Positions 56,744 through 64,000 of a stretch of 64,000 bases of DNA are shown in pieces. Positions within the stretch are counted from its first letter, which is position 1, and every line of letters starts with the position of its first letter. Made by a program: the position numbers and the translations under genes. The stretch spans positions 62,001-126,000 of the forward strand of contig JALHMW010000011.1 in NCBI GenBank assembly GCA_022843845.1, written 5' to 3'. Source of the DNA: Archangium sp. GTDB taxonomy: Bacteria > Myxococcota > Myxococcia > Myxococcales > Myxococcaceae. The notes under the pieces are model-generated. The model was not told where the DNA came from. It saw only the letters and a list, made by a program, of their open reading frames with translations, and ran no database searches.

Positions 56744-57565
56744 TTACTCCGCCCCGGTGGCCGTGCGCGTCTCGGACGCCGCCGAGCCCTTGATGACCTG
56801 AATCGTGTTGAAGCGCTTGGCCTGGAGCACCTTGGTGCGCTCGCCCGACAGCAGCGTGTTGATGGTGGCGCGACCGCGCTCTTCCAGCACGTCGATGTCG
56901 TCTTCGTTGCGCAGCGAGAGGGTCAACGCGCCGAGCTCCTGGGCGAGCACGAGGATCTCGGCCTCTTCCGGAATGACGAGCAGCGACACGTTCGCGTACT
57001 CACGCTGACCGTCGGGCACGAGGTTGATGTTGGTGGTGCCGGTGATCTTCCCGGTCGCCAGCACGATCACGTTCTGGAGCAACGTGACGGCGACCTGCTC
57101 ACCCGTCGCGGGGTCCTTGAAGGTGCCGATGATGTCGACGTGATCGTTGGGGCGAACCCAGCCACCGACCGACTGCGCGCCCTTGGTCTCGATGGTGACG
57201 GCGCGCGCCTTCTTCTGCACCTTCGTCGAGAGCCGCTCGGCGGCCTTGGTGGTCTCGAACTGGCTCCACAGCAGTGGGTCGCCACCCTGCAGCGGCACGA
57301 GCACCTTCTGGTTCACGATGTACGAGGCCGAGTCGGGCTTCACCACCGATGACGTGACGAACTGCTCGGGAATGGAGCGCTGGCTGATCATCTCCATCGT
57401 CACCACGGTGCCTTCCGAGATGTCGACGGCCGCCACGACGACGGGCACGAGGTTCCAACCCTTGCGGACGTCCATCTCCTTCTTCCGGACAGCCGAGTAC
57501 GCGATCACGCCTGCGATCAGGCCGAGGCCGAGCGCGACGATGAGCGGAGTTTTGCCTTTGAGCAT
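56744..57565 (-). CDS. cpaB: CpaB/RcpC-like Flp pilus assembly protein
   Basis: The 273-residue protein has an N-terminal membrane helix (LIVALGLGLIAGVIAYSAV) and a SAF domain (about 42-110; VVVAAVDISEGTVVTMEMI). The RcpC-like domain follows, with VRPNDHVDIIGTFKD-type residues and, further on, TLLQNVIVLATGK. CpaB is thought to stabilise the secretin or bind peptidoglycan in the periplasm. The ATG follows GGGAG at about 10 bases, part of a short hairpin (57568-57579). A good promoter lies about 63 bases upstream. Confidence 0.9.
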   Translation of the reverse strand: MLKGKTPLIVALGLGLIAGVIAYSAVRKKEMDVRKGWNLVPVVVAAVDISEGTVVTMEMISQRSIPEQFVTSSVVKPDSASYIVNQKVLVPLQGGDPLLWSQFETTKAAERLSTKVQKKARAVTIETKGAQSVGGWVRPNDHVDIIGTFKDPATGEQVAVTLLQNVIVLATGKITGTTNINLVPDGQREYANVSLLVIPEEAEILVLAQELGALTLSLRNEDDIDVLEERGRATINTLLSGERTKVLQAKRFNTIQVIKGSAASETRTATGAE

Positions 57566-57628
57566 GTGGAGAAATCTCCCTGGGGGATGCGGTGCCGACC
57601 GAAGGTTTTCGCGGGGAAACGCAGCGTT

Positions 57629-57658
57629 GATGCTAGCGACCGCAGATCCGCAGTGTCA
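57629..57658 (-). promoter_or_regulatory. Sigma-70-type promoter of the cpaB-tad-xse-dxs unit
   Basis: On the minus strand a perfect -35 hexamer TTGACA (57653-57658) is followed after 18 bases by TAGCAT (57629-57634), which keeps the TA and AT of a -10 box. It lies 63 bases upstream of the cpaB start codon, between the anti-sigma gene and cpaB. No other match as good was noticed in the intergenic gaps of the window. Confidence 0.6.
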
Positions 57659-57718
57659 AAGGACAAGAAGGCCCTCGGGCGGGATGTCGGCAATCATCGC
57701 ACAGCCGAATCAGTCAGC

Positions 57719-59371
57719 TCACTGGGCTTGAATCACTTCGGCCGGCTTGGCCTGGTCGCGCTGTTCGCTCTCGAAGTTCGAGGCGGGCGACGGCGACTTC
57801 GGTGACTTCAGCTGGGCCTTGCGACGTTCGGCGACCTGGCGCGCGGCGGCGCTGCCACTGAACTCGGCCACGACGCGCTCGCAGTACGGCTGCGCACGAT
57901 CGAACTCGCCCATCGCTTCGTAGCCGTCGCAGGCGCGCTTGAGCGCCTCGAGCCGCGAGTAGCCCTTGGCGCCAGCGTTGAGCGCCGCGACGGCGGCCAT
58001 CACTTCACCGCGACGATCGCCCGAGTTTCCTGCGGCGCGCGACTGGGCGAGCTGCGCGTCGACGTTGAGCTGCTGGTCGCGCATCCGCCGGGCTTCGAGA
58101 TCGCCACTGCGCGCGACCGACTCGGTCATCGAGACCGAGTCTTCATCGACGGCCTGTGAAGGCGCGCTCCGCGGCAACCCGTAGGACGAGCTCTTTCGGG
58201 GCGCCTGAACCGGGCTGGGCTGCGACGGCGCGGCGCCTTGTGGAGGCGGCGGAGGGCTCATCGCAGGTGCGCTCGTGACGGCGACCGGCTCCGGGCGATC
58301 AGCCTGCTTCTTCTTCTCGGCGACCTTGCCCTCGACGGTCTTGTCGTCCACCAGGCCGGCCGAGCCGAGAGAGCCGGCCGAGCTGAGAGAGCCCGGTGAC
58401 ACGCCGAACCCGGGCCCGTTCGCGGTGCCTTCGAACGCACTCTGCTTCGCGGTGGTGCCGTCGTTGAGCATGCCGTCACGGTTGTCGGTGGGCCGCTTCT
58501 TGCCGGCCTTCGCCGTCTCCAACGCGACGCCACGGCCCGCGTTGCCGTAGTCGGGCCGCAGCTCTTCTTCATTCGCGACCGGGGCCTGCTCCCGCTTCGA
58601 GGCAGAAGCGCGACCGCTGCCAACGTTGTCGAAGTCGACGTCGCCCTTCGCGACGGGCTTCTGCGCCAGGTTCTTCTTCTCGGCCGCTTCTTTCATCGGC
58701 GCATCGGCCGCGGGCGGCGCGAGCTCGGAGCCTTTGTCGGCGTACCCGAGAGCGGGCTTTGCGTCGTTCTCGCTCGGGGTCGGGTCCGCAGGGCGCCGGG
58801 TGTTGCCAGCCATGAGATCGGGAGTGACGGTCTTCGGATCGGCCTGATCGAGCCCGCCACGCTTCCCCTGGCGCTCGTCCCAGATCGCCGCCTCGGCCTG
58901 AGCCTCTCCGCCCTGCTGCGCTGGCATCGGAGCCGCGGGAACCGGCGCCGCCGAGGGAGCCAGGTCTGCACGCGAGGTGTCCTTCGACTTCTTCTCGGCC
59001 GCCACCACGATGTCGCTCGCGCGCTGCGGAGACTCGTCGCTCGCCCGGACGGCGACCACGCCCACCACGAGCAGCGCCGCAGCTGAGGCGAACGCGAAGA
59101 TCCACCGGCGCCATGGCGGCTGCGTCGTCTCTTTCGCGCGGCGGGCGTGTTGATCGGCGTAGGCCAGGAGCGACTCGAGCCCTGCGTCGGGAGCCGCCAC
59201 CATCGGCAGCGGCGCGAACACCGAGCGCACGCCGCGAATCTGGACGAGCGCCTGGCTGCACTTCGCACAGGTGCGCACGTGCGCGTCGACGGCAGCGGCC
59301 TCGTGGGCCGGGAGCTCGCCGTACGCGTAGTCGAGGAGCTTGTCCTCGTATTGGTGCACACCCGCATTCAT
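57719..59371 (-). CDS. Membrane anti-sigma factor with zinc finger and long disordered tail
   Basis: The 550-residue protein starts with a zf-HC2 module (H31, C35, C38; HVRTCAKC) that binds ECF sigma factors. It then has one membrane helix (about 88-107) and a very long low-complexity periplasmic region rich in Pro, Ala, Ser and Lys, and ends in a helical stretch with TPR-like signature (ACDGYEAMGEFDRAQPYCERVV). It is encoded 2 bases after the sigma gene, the usual pairing. The tail of more than 400 residues is much longer than in typical anti-sigma factors and may sense envelope partners. Confidence 0.88.
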   Translation of the reverse strand: MNAGVHQYEDKLLDYAYGELPAHEAAAVDAHVRTCAKCSQALVQIRGVRSVFAPLPMVAAPDAGLESLLAYADQHARRAKETTQPPWRRWIFAFASAAALLVVGVVAVRASDESPQRASDIVVAAEKKSKDTSRADLAPSAAPVPAAPMPAQQGGEAQAEAAIWDERQGKRGGLDQADPKTVTPDLMAGNTRRPADPTPSENDAKPALGYADKGSELAPPAADAPMKEAAEKKNLAQKPVAKGDVDFDNVGSGRASASKREQAPVANEEELRPDYGNAGRGVALETAKAGKKRPTDNRDGMLNDGTTAKQSAFEGTANGPGFGVSPGSLSSAGSLGSAGLVDDKTVEGKVAEKKKQADRPEPVAVTSAPAMSPPPPPQGAAPSQPSPVQAPRKSSSYGLPRSAPSQAVDEDSVSMTESVARSGDLEARRMRDQQLNVDAQLAQSRAAGNSGDRRGEVMAAVAALNAGAKGYSRLEALKRACDGYEAMGEFDRAQPYCERVVAEFSGSAAARQVAERRKAQLKSPKSPSPASNFESEQRDQAKPAEVIQAQ

Positions 59372-59373
59372 CG

Positions 59374-60006
59374 TCAGCCCGCCACCGTTCTCGAGGCGTC
59401 CATCGCCTCGCCTTCGACACCCAGCTCGCCCAGCTTCTTTCGTAACCCTTCCAGCGCGTACCGCATGCGGCTCTTCACCGTGTTCTCGTTCACCCCAGTC
59501 ACCTCGGCGATCTCCTTGAAGCCGATGCCGTGGTACTCGCGCAGCAGAAACACCTCGCGCTGTTCTGCCGGCAGGCTCGCGATCGCCCGCTCGAGCATCG
59601 GCCGCAACCTCGCGTTGTGCGCGCCCCGATCTGGAGTCGCCACGGCCTCATCGGCCACGAGCTCTCCCTTCGAGCGGCCTTCCGCGCCGTCGTCACCCGC
59701 CGCCGGAGCGTCGAGTGAGTCCGTGGCCCGGTAGGTTTCTTTGCGCGCGCTGTCCACGCAGAGGTTCCTCGCGATCGTGTAGACCCAGGTGGTGAACCGG
59801 GCTTTGGGCTCCCATTCGCTGCTGCTGCGCACCACCTTCAGCCACGTCTCCTGCAGCAGGTCCTCGGCACGCTGCCGATGACCGACATAACGCAGGATGA
59901 AATTGAAGACCGGTTGACGGTGACGGGTGACGAGCGTGGCAAACGCCCGGGCGTCACCCGACTTGAACGCGAGCATGAGTTGCTCGTCGGCAGTCAGCGG
60001 TCCCAA
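59374..60006 (-). CDS. ECF-family RNA polymerase sigma factor
   Basis: The 210-residue protein starts at a TTG, six bases after GAGG, which decides the start. Region 2 is AEDLLQETWLKVVRSS with FTTWVYTIARNLCVDSARK. Region 4 has LPAEQREVFLLREYHGIGF followed by the helix-turn-helix NENTVKSRMRYALEGL. The linker (about 100-125) is acidic. It directs polymerase to stress-type promoters and is held inactive by the anti-sigma encoded next. An inverted repeat (60014-60041) covers its leader. Confidence 0.93.
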   Translation of the reverse strand: MGPLTADEQLMLAFKSGDARAFATLVTRHRQPVFNFILRYVGHRQRAEDLLQETWLKVVRSSSEWEPKARFTTWVYTIARNLCVDSARKETYRATDSLDAPAAGDDGAEGRSKGELVADEAVATPDRGAHNARLRPMLERAIASLPAEQREVFLLREYHGIGFKEIAEVTGVNENTVKSRMRYALEGLRKKLGELGVEGEAMDASRTVAG

Positions 60007-60013
60007 CCTTTTC

Positions 60014-60041
60014 CTCGTTGTGTCGCACCTACTTCAACGAG
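60014..60041 (-). promoter_or_regulatory. Inverted repeat upstream of the ECF sigma gene
   Basis: Seven-base arms CTCGTTG and CAACGAG flank a 14-base loop. The start-proximal arm overlaps the ribosome site GAGG of the TTG start, so it could form a leader hairpin or serve as an operator. No clear ECF-type promoter with correct spacing was found next to it. Confidence 0.35.
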
Positions 60042-60058
60042 CGGCGCGCCTGGGTGAT

Positions 60059-60466
60059 CTACACACGACGTGAACGGCGGTAAGTTACGAGAATGACAGG
60101 CAACGCCACCGCTGTCACCAGCGCGAATTGGGCGAGTAGCACGGCCGGAAATGGCCGCTGGAGGTGGATGAACAGGGTGCGGGCCAGCGCCAGTCCCAAA
60201 AGCACCCCGGTGAAGGTCCTCCAGGCGTTCGAAAACGCACGCGGGCGGAACCGGCCGAACGCCCAGTCTGCGGTCGCAGGAACGGTGAGGCCGAGCACGA
60301 CGGGAACGTCCAGCGGCCACTCGAGCGGGGCCCGAAGCGCGAAGAGCGCGACGATTCCAATGAACATCGTCGGGTACACCCCGAGGCACCTCGCGCAGAG
60401 CCGAACCGGGCCGATGGCGTAGCAGCGGTGCCACTCGTCAGGCGTGTGATGGCTGAGCCAGAACAT
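60059..60466 (-). CDS. DUF2085 membrane protein
   Basis: The 135-residue protein begins with HxTPDEWHRCYAIGPVRLCARCLGVY-like residues, with conserved His and paired Cys (C-x2-C) near the N-terminus that define DUF2085. Three hydrophobic helices follow. The function of the family is unknown; the Cys/His cluster suggests a metal or redox site at the membrane. It lies 7 bases after the oppF stop and 52 before the ECF sigma gene. Confidence 0.8.
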   Translation of the reverse strand: MFWLSHHTPDEWHRCYAIGPVRLCARCLGVYPTMFIGIVALFALRAPLEWPLDVPVVLGLTVPATADWAFGRFRPRAFSNAWRTFTGVLLGLALARTLFIHLQRPFPAVLLAQFALVTAVALPVILVTYRRSRRV

Positions 60467-60473
60467 CGAACGT

Positions 60474-61370
60474 TCACTTCACCATGACGCACGCCGCAGC
60501 GTGAGCGGCGTCGGGGAGTGGCGGCGTCGCTTCGCAGGCCTTCTGGGCAAACGGGCAGCGCGCCCGAAACGCACAGCCGGGCTCGTCGGCGATCGGGCGA
60601 TCGATGGCTGGCTTCACGTCGGTGCCGAGCAGCGCCCTCGTGTACGGGTGCAGCGGCGTGGCGGTGACGGCCGAGACGCTGCCGTGCTCGATCACCCGGC
60701 CGGCGAACAACACGGCGACGTCGGTCGCGAGGGCTCGCACCACGTCGAGATCGTGTGAGATGAGCACCATCGTCAGCCCCCGCCGATCGCGCAGCTGCCG
60801 CAACAGCTCGAGCACCTGCGCCTGCACCGAGACGTCGAGCGCGCTCACCGGCTCGTCGAGCAACAACACCTCGGGGTCCAGGGCCAGCGCGCGGGCGATC
60901 GCGACGCGCTGTCGCTGGCCTGCAGACAAGGTTCGCGGCAGCTGCGGCAACACCTCGACTGAGAGCTGCACGTCGGCCAGGAGCTGCTCGAGCCCACCAT
61001 CCTTCACGGGCCGACGGTGGATCTCGAACGGCTCCGCGAGGCTCTGCGCGATCGTGAACCGTGGATCGAGCGCGGCCGAGGGGTGCTGGAAGACAGGCTG
61101 AATCAAACGTCGCCGCTCCCTGAGCGCGCGCTCGCTGAGCGAAGGGAGCTCGTCGGCGCCCCACCTCACGACCCCCGCGGTGGGAGGAATGAGCCCCAGC
61201 CAGGCCCGGAGGAGCGTGCTCTTCCCCGAGCCGCTCTCACCCACCACGCCCAGGACCTGTCCGCGGGCGACCGAGAGGGAAACGTCGCGCACGGCCGGTC
61301 GGCTGGCGCCCCGGTGCTGCACCGTGAGGCGCGAGACCGAGATCAGGCGTTGCTCCGCCGGCGGAGTCAC
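60474..61370 (-). CDS. oppF: Oligopeptide/dipeptide ABC transporter ATP-binding protein (OppF/DppF-like)
   Basis: The 298-residue ATPase starts at a GTG overlapping the oppD stop (GTGA). Walker A GESGSGKST, the signature [15 protein letters not shown] (Ala in place of the second Gly), Walker B LLLDEPVSALD and the Opp C-terminal Cys motif CAFRARCPFAQKAC are clear. It would power uptake of peptides or nickel-type solutes with permeases that are not in this window. Its partner oppD is directly upstream. Confidence 0.93.
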   Translation of the reverse strand: MTPPAEQRLISVSRLTVQHRGASRPAVRDVSLSVARGQVLGVVGESGSGKSTLLRAWLGLIPPTAGVVRWGADELPSLSERALRERRRLIQPVFQHPSAALDPRFTIAQSLAEPFEIHRRPVKDGGLEQLLADVQLSVEVLPQLPRTLSAGQRQRVAIARALALDPEVLLLDEPVSALDVSVQAQVLELLRQLRDRRGLTMVLISHDLDVVRALATDVAVLFAGRVIEHGSVSAVTATPLHPYTRALLGTDVKPAIDRPIADEPGCAFRARCPFAQKACEATPPLPDAAHAAACVMVK

Positions 61371-62290
61371 GACGGCTCCAGCGGGTGATGACACGCGACG
61401 CCTGAGGACAACGTCGGCTGTTCTGTGCACGCGGGCGACGCACGAGCACAGCGGGGCCGGAACCGGCAGCCGACCGGTCGCTCACCGAGCGCAGGAATGG
61501 AGCCCGCCATCGCCTTCGAGCTCCCTCGATCGAGCCGGGCCGCCAGCAGGCCTGCCGTGTACGGATGGCGAGGGGCGCCGAAGACCTTCGCCACGGCGCC
61601 TGCCTCGGCGACGCGCCCGGCGTAGAGGACGATCACGTCGTCGGCGATCGCCTCGGCCGCCGCGAGATCGTGCGTGATGAAGAGCAGCGCGAGGCCGCGC
61701 CGTTGGGCCAGCTCCCGGAACAACGCCAGCGCGTTGGTGCGAAGCGCAGCGTCAAGCGCGGTCGTCGGCTCGTCGACCAGCAGCACGCTGGGGTTCGCAG
61801 CGAGGGTCGCCGCGAGCACCGCGCGTTGTCGCATGCCGCCCGAGAGCTGGTGGGGGAAGAGCCGCTCGACCGCCGATGGCTCCGAAAAGCCCACCTCGAT
61901 CAGGAGCGAACGTCGTCTCGTCGCGCGCTCTCCTTCGCTCGTCAGCCCCGCGACGTGCTCGAGGACTTCGTCGATCAGCGAGCCGACGCGCATCAGCGGG
62001 TCGAGGGCGGCCGACGCGTCTTGCGGCATGGCGGCGATGGCTCGGCCTCGCAGCGGCGCCAGGTCTGCGGTCGTGGCGATGGGCGTGCCCGCGATCGTCA
62101 GCGCGCGCCACCGGGCCGTGACGCCACCTGGGAGCAGGCCGCACAGCGCGAGGGCCGAGACGGTCTTCCCGCTCCCCGACTCACCGACGACCGCGAGGAT
62201 CCGATGCGCCTCGAGGGAGAGCGACAGCCCCTCGACGACCACGGCGTCAGACGTCCGCACCTCGAGGGCTTCCAGCTCCACGAGGCCCAT
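61367..62290 (-). CDS. oppD: Oligopeptide/dipeptide ABC transporter ATP-binding protein (OppD/DppD-like)
   Basis: The 307-residue ATPase starts at the ATG at 62290; the frame extends upstream into the GspE-N gene. It shows Walker A GESGSGKT, the signature LSGGMRQRAVLAATLA, Walker B LLVDEPTTALD and the C-terminal Cys motif VGCRFRPRCARASPAC typical of OppD/DppD. It is followed directly by oppF. No permease or binding-protein gene lies on either side within this window. Confidence 0.93.
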   Translation of the reverse strand: MGLVELEALEVRTSDAVVVEGLSLSLEAHRILAVVGESGSGKTVSALALCGLLPGGVTARWRALTIAGTPIATTADLAPLRGRAIAAMPQDASAALDPLMRVGSLIDEVLEHVAGLTSEGERATRRRSLLIEVGFSEPSAVERLFPHQLSGGMRQRAVLAATLAANPSVLLVDEPTTALDAALRTNALALFRELAQRRGLALLFITHDLAAAEAIADDVIVLYAGRVAEAGAVAKVFGAPRHPYTAGLLAARLDRGSSKAMAGSIPALGERPVGCRFRPRCARASPACTEQPTLSSGVACHHPLEPS

Positions 62291-62298
62291 GGTCTTCG

Positions 62299-64000
62299 TC
62301 AGGGCTTCTTGCCCAACGCCTCGAGGATCTCGGCCTCGGTGACCAGCCCCTTCTGCACGAGGGCTTTGACGGCGCCGACGATCAACCGCGACGGAGGCGT
62401 GTCGTCGAGCTTGCCGGTCCACTCTCCGGGATGAAGGACGAAGCCCTGCGGCGCCTGCGCGACAGCCGAGGCGGCCGACCCCAACCATGACGGCAGTGAC
62501 TCCTGTGGCGCTGGCACGGTCGCCGCTTCTGGAGCGGGATCCTCCAAGACCACGACGGCGTCATCGGGCTCGAGCTCAGCAGCCGGCGCCAGCGACTCAT
62601 CGGAGGGCGGCGCGTCGGAGAACAGCTCCCCCGGATCGAGGCCTGGCGCAGCTGGAGCCTCAGGCGAATCGAAGCGCTCGTCGGCGCCGGCCTGCGGCGC
62701 GTCGGAGAACAGCTCACCGGCATCGAGCCCGGTCGCGGCGGGCGGCGGCGGCGGCGCGAAGAGGTCGTCGGCCCCCAGTTGGGGTGCGTCAGCGAAGAGC
62801 TGCTCACCGACCGTCTCGGGCTCGCTGAAGAAGGGCTGGGACGACGGCGGGAGCGGCTCCAGCGTCGAGTCGACGGGCAGCTCCTCGAACGACACCGCTT
62901 CCTCTTCCATCGTCGAGAACGCGCCAGCGACCGGCTCAGCCGGTGCACCGAAGAAGTCGTCGACCGCGGACGACGCGGGAGGCGCGGCCGGAGCGCCGAA
63001 GTCACCCGAGGCCTCAGACACGGAGACGTCGAAGTTGCCCGACGACTCGGCGACCGGCGCGGGCGCGAACTCTCCCGACTGCTCCGAGATGACCTCGTAG
63101 GTGTCCGACTCGCTCCCTCCGAAGACTCCGGAGTTCTCCGACAGCGACACCTCGAACGACTCCGGTGACGAAGAAGGCGCCGCAGGCTCGCCGGCGATGG
63201 CTGAGGTGAGATCGAACGTGCCACTTGGAGACGACGTCAGCCCTGCCGACTCGATACCCTCGAGCGCGAGGTCGTTCAGCTCGTACCCTGACGCCTCCGA
63301 AGGCGCCGGCGTCGGAGAGATGCGCGGCGGCGGCGGTGGCGGAGGATCGGTGTGGATGACCGGCTTCGCCTCGAAGAACTCGGGCTCCTCCTCGTCACGA
63401 GCTCCCGACTGCAAAGCCCCTGGCACTTCGTCGAGCGGCGTCAGCTCGAACGGCGCTGGCGAGGTGACCGACGCCACCGACGGAGGCGGCGGCACGTCAG
63501 CTGTCGTCGGCAGCGGCAGGTCGAGCCCCGAGAAGAGCTCGTCGCCCAGCGGCGCAGGCTCAGGGCTCGCGTCGAGATCGAGCGAGCCGAACAGCTCCGC
63601 GGCGGTCGGTGAAACGCCTCGAGCGACCGGCGCGACCGATGGCGCGATGCTGGGAAGGTCGACGGCACCGCCGGTCGCACCTGCGTGCAGCGCGTCGATC
63701 TCGTCAGCCGCGGCGACGTACCGCGTGATCTTCCGGTTCAGCGAGACGCGGAGCTCCTCGATCGCGTCGACGTTCGACGGATCGGCCATCGCCACCGACA
63801 TCGCGTCGCCCGTCACCCGGAACGGCACCAGGCGATGCTCAACCTGAAAGTCGATCGGCACGACGAGCAGCACGTCGGCGGGCACCGGCGGCAGCTGCAC
63901 GAACGGAATGGAGTGCTGCGTCGAGAGCGCCCTCGCCAGCTGCGCCGGGGTCAGGCGCCCCAGCGACACGAGCAGATCGCCGAGCCGCGCGGGTTCACCG
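62299..64000 (-). CDS. GspE-N-domain (MshEN) protein, partial at right edge
   Basis: At least 566 residues are visible and the start lies beyond the window. The first visible part (RLGDLLVSLGRLTPAQLARAL, then PFVQLPPVPADVLLVVP) is a type II secretion ATPase N-terminal domain (MshEN), a module that can bind c-di-GMP. A long Ser/Pro/Glu-rich disordered region follows (more than 350 residues, with repeated GELFSDAP-type units). A short C-terminal helical stretch ends EAEILEALGKKP. No ATPase domain is present, so it is probably a regulator rather than a motor. Confidence 0.8.
   Translation of the reverse strand, partial: GEPARLGDLLVSLGRLTPAQLARALSTQHSIPFVQLPPVPADVLLVVPIDFQVEHRLVPFRVTGDAMSVAMADPSNVDAIEELRVSLNRKITRYVAAADEIDALHAGATGGAVDLPSIAPSVAPVARGVSPTAAELFGSLDLDASPEPAPLGDELFSGLDLPLPTTADVPPPPSVASVTSPAPFELTPLDEVPGALQSGARDEEEPEFFEAKPVIHTDPPPPPPPRISPTPAPSEASGYELNDLALEGIESAGLTSSPSGTFDLTSAIAGEPAAPSSSPESFEVSLSENSGVFGGSESDTYEVISEQSGEFAPAPVAESSGNFDVSVSEASGDFGAPAAPPASSAVDDFFGAPAEPVAGAFSTMEEEAVSFEELPVDSTLEPLPPSSQPFFSEPETVGEQLFADAPQLGADDLFAPPPPPAATGLDAGELFSDAPQAGADERFDSPEAPAAPGLDPGELFSDAPPSDESLAPAAELEPDDAVVVLEDPAPEAATVPAPQESLPSWLGSAASAVAQAPQGFVLHPGEWTGKLDDTPPSRLIVGAVKALVQKGLVTEAEILEALGKKP

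Noticed and set aside
60062..60090. ECF-type promoter (AACTT ... GTC) before the sigma gene
   Set aside because: The spacer between the two elements is about three bases too short for the consensus and the match lies in the DUF2085 gene end.

Overview
The window is GC-rich, densely packed bacterial DNA, very probably from a Myxococcota genome (Myxococcus/Archangium-like). The lineage call rests on a triple bactofilin plus PadC-like cluster, a zinc-ribbon Ser/Thr kinase with a TPR tail, very large Cys-rich/FG-GAP lipoproteins, many TPR and PEGA envelope proteins, and codons ending almost always in G or C. I see 55 protein genes, one of them cut by the right edge. I see no rRNA, tRNA, CRISPR array or insertion sequence. 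No gene-free gap exceeds 300 bases; the largest is about 283 bases (23387-23669).

Layout. 1-6.3 kb: small zinc-ribbon membrane protein, beta-oxidation pair (3-hydroxyacyl-CoA dehydrogenase and crotonase), TPR lipoprotein with a hairpin over its ribosome site, two small unknowns and a HEAT-cyclophilin lipoprotein. 6.4-9.4 kb: zinc-ribbon membrane protein, MoxR ATPase and DUF58 protein. 9.4-9.8 kb: a small lipoprotein read through an in-frame UGA, a probable selenoprotein. 9.9-16.7 kb: porin, then a 1519-residue Cys-rich/FG-GAP/SRCR lipoprotein with a diverged partial duplicate beside it. 16.8-23.4 kb: a six-gene efflux operon (YIP1, TolC, MacA-like adaptor, ATPase, two permeases). 23.7-31.3 kb: a run encoding SGNH hydrolase, Fpg/Nei glycosylase, PEGA barrel, TPR protein, Ser/Thr kinase, acyltransferase and a YcxB-like protein. 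32.3-39.5 kb: lipase-like hydrolase, three bactofilins, PadC-like ParB, pyrE, a lipoprotein and a nucleotide-transporter/HEAT/cNMP-binding fusion. 39.6-47.8 kb: TPR protein, hybrid histidine kinase, then an OmpA-family barrel and a lipoprotein on the opposite strand. 47.8-57.6 kb: one tight unit joining Tad genes (cpaB, tadB, tadC, FHA-TPR) to xseA, xseB, ispA, dxs and tlyA behind a good sigma-70-type promoter. 57.7-60 kb: ECF sigma factor and a membrane anti-sigma factor. 60-64 kb: DUF2085 protein, OppF and OppD ATPases, and a partial GspE-N-domain protein.

Themes are the cell envelope (transport, lipoproteins, secretion, cytoskeletal scaffolds) and its signalling, with a few housekeeping genes. 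Start codons repeatedly overlap the preceding stop (ATGA or GTGA), so most minus-strand runs look like long operons. The observations most worth following are the UGA-containing thioredoxin-like lipoprotein with a SECIS-like hairpin; exonuclease VII subunits carrying a beta-clamp-like motif (XseA) and an SSB-like acidic tip (XseB); and an SRCR-like domain in the giant lipoprotein.
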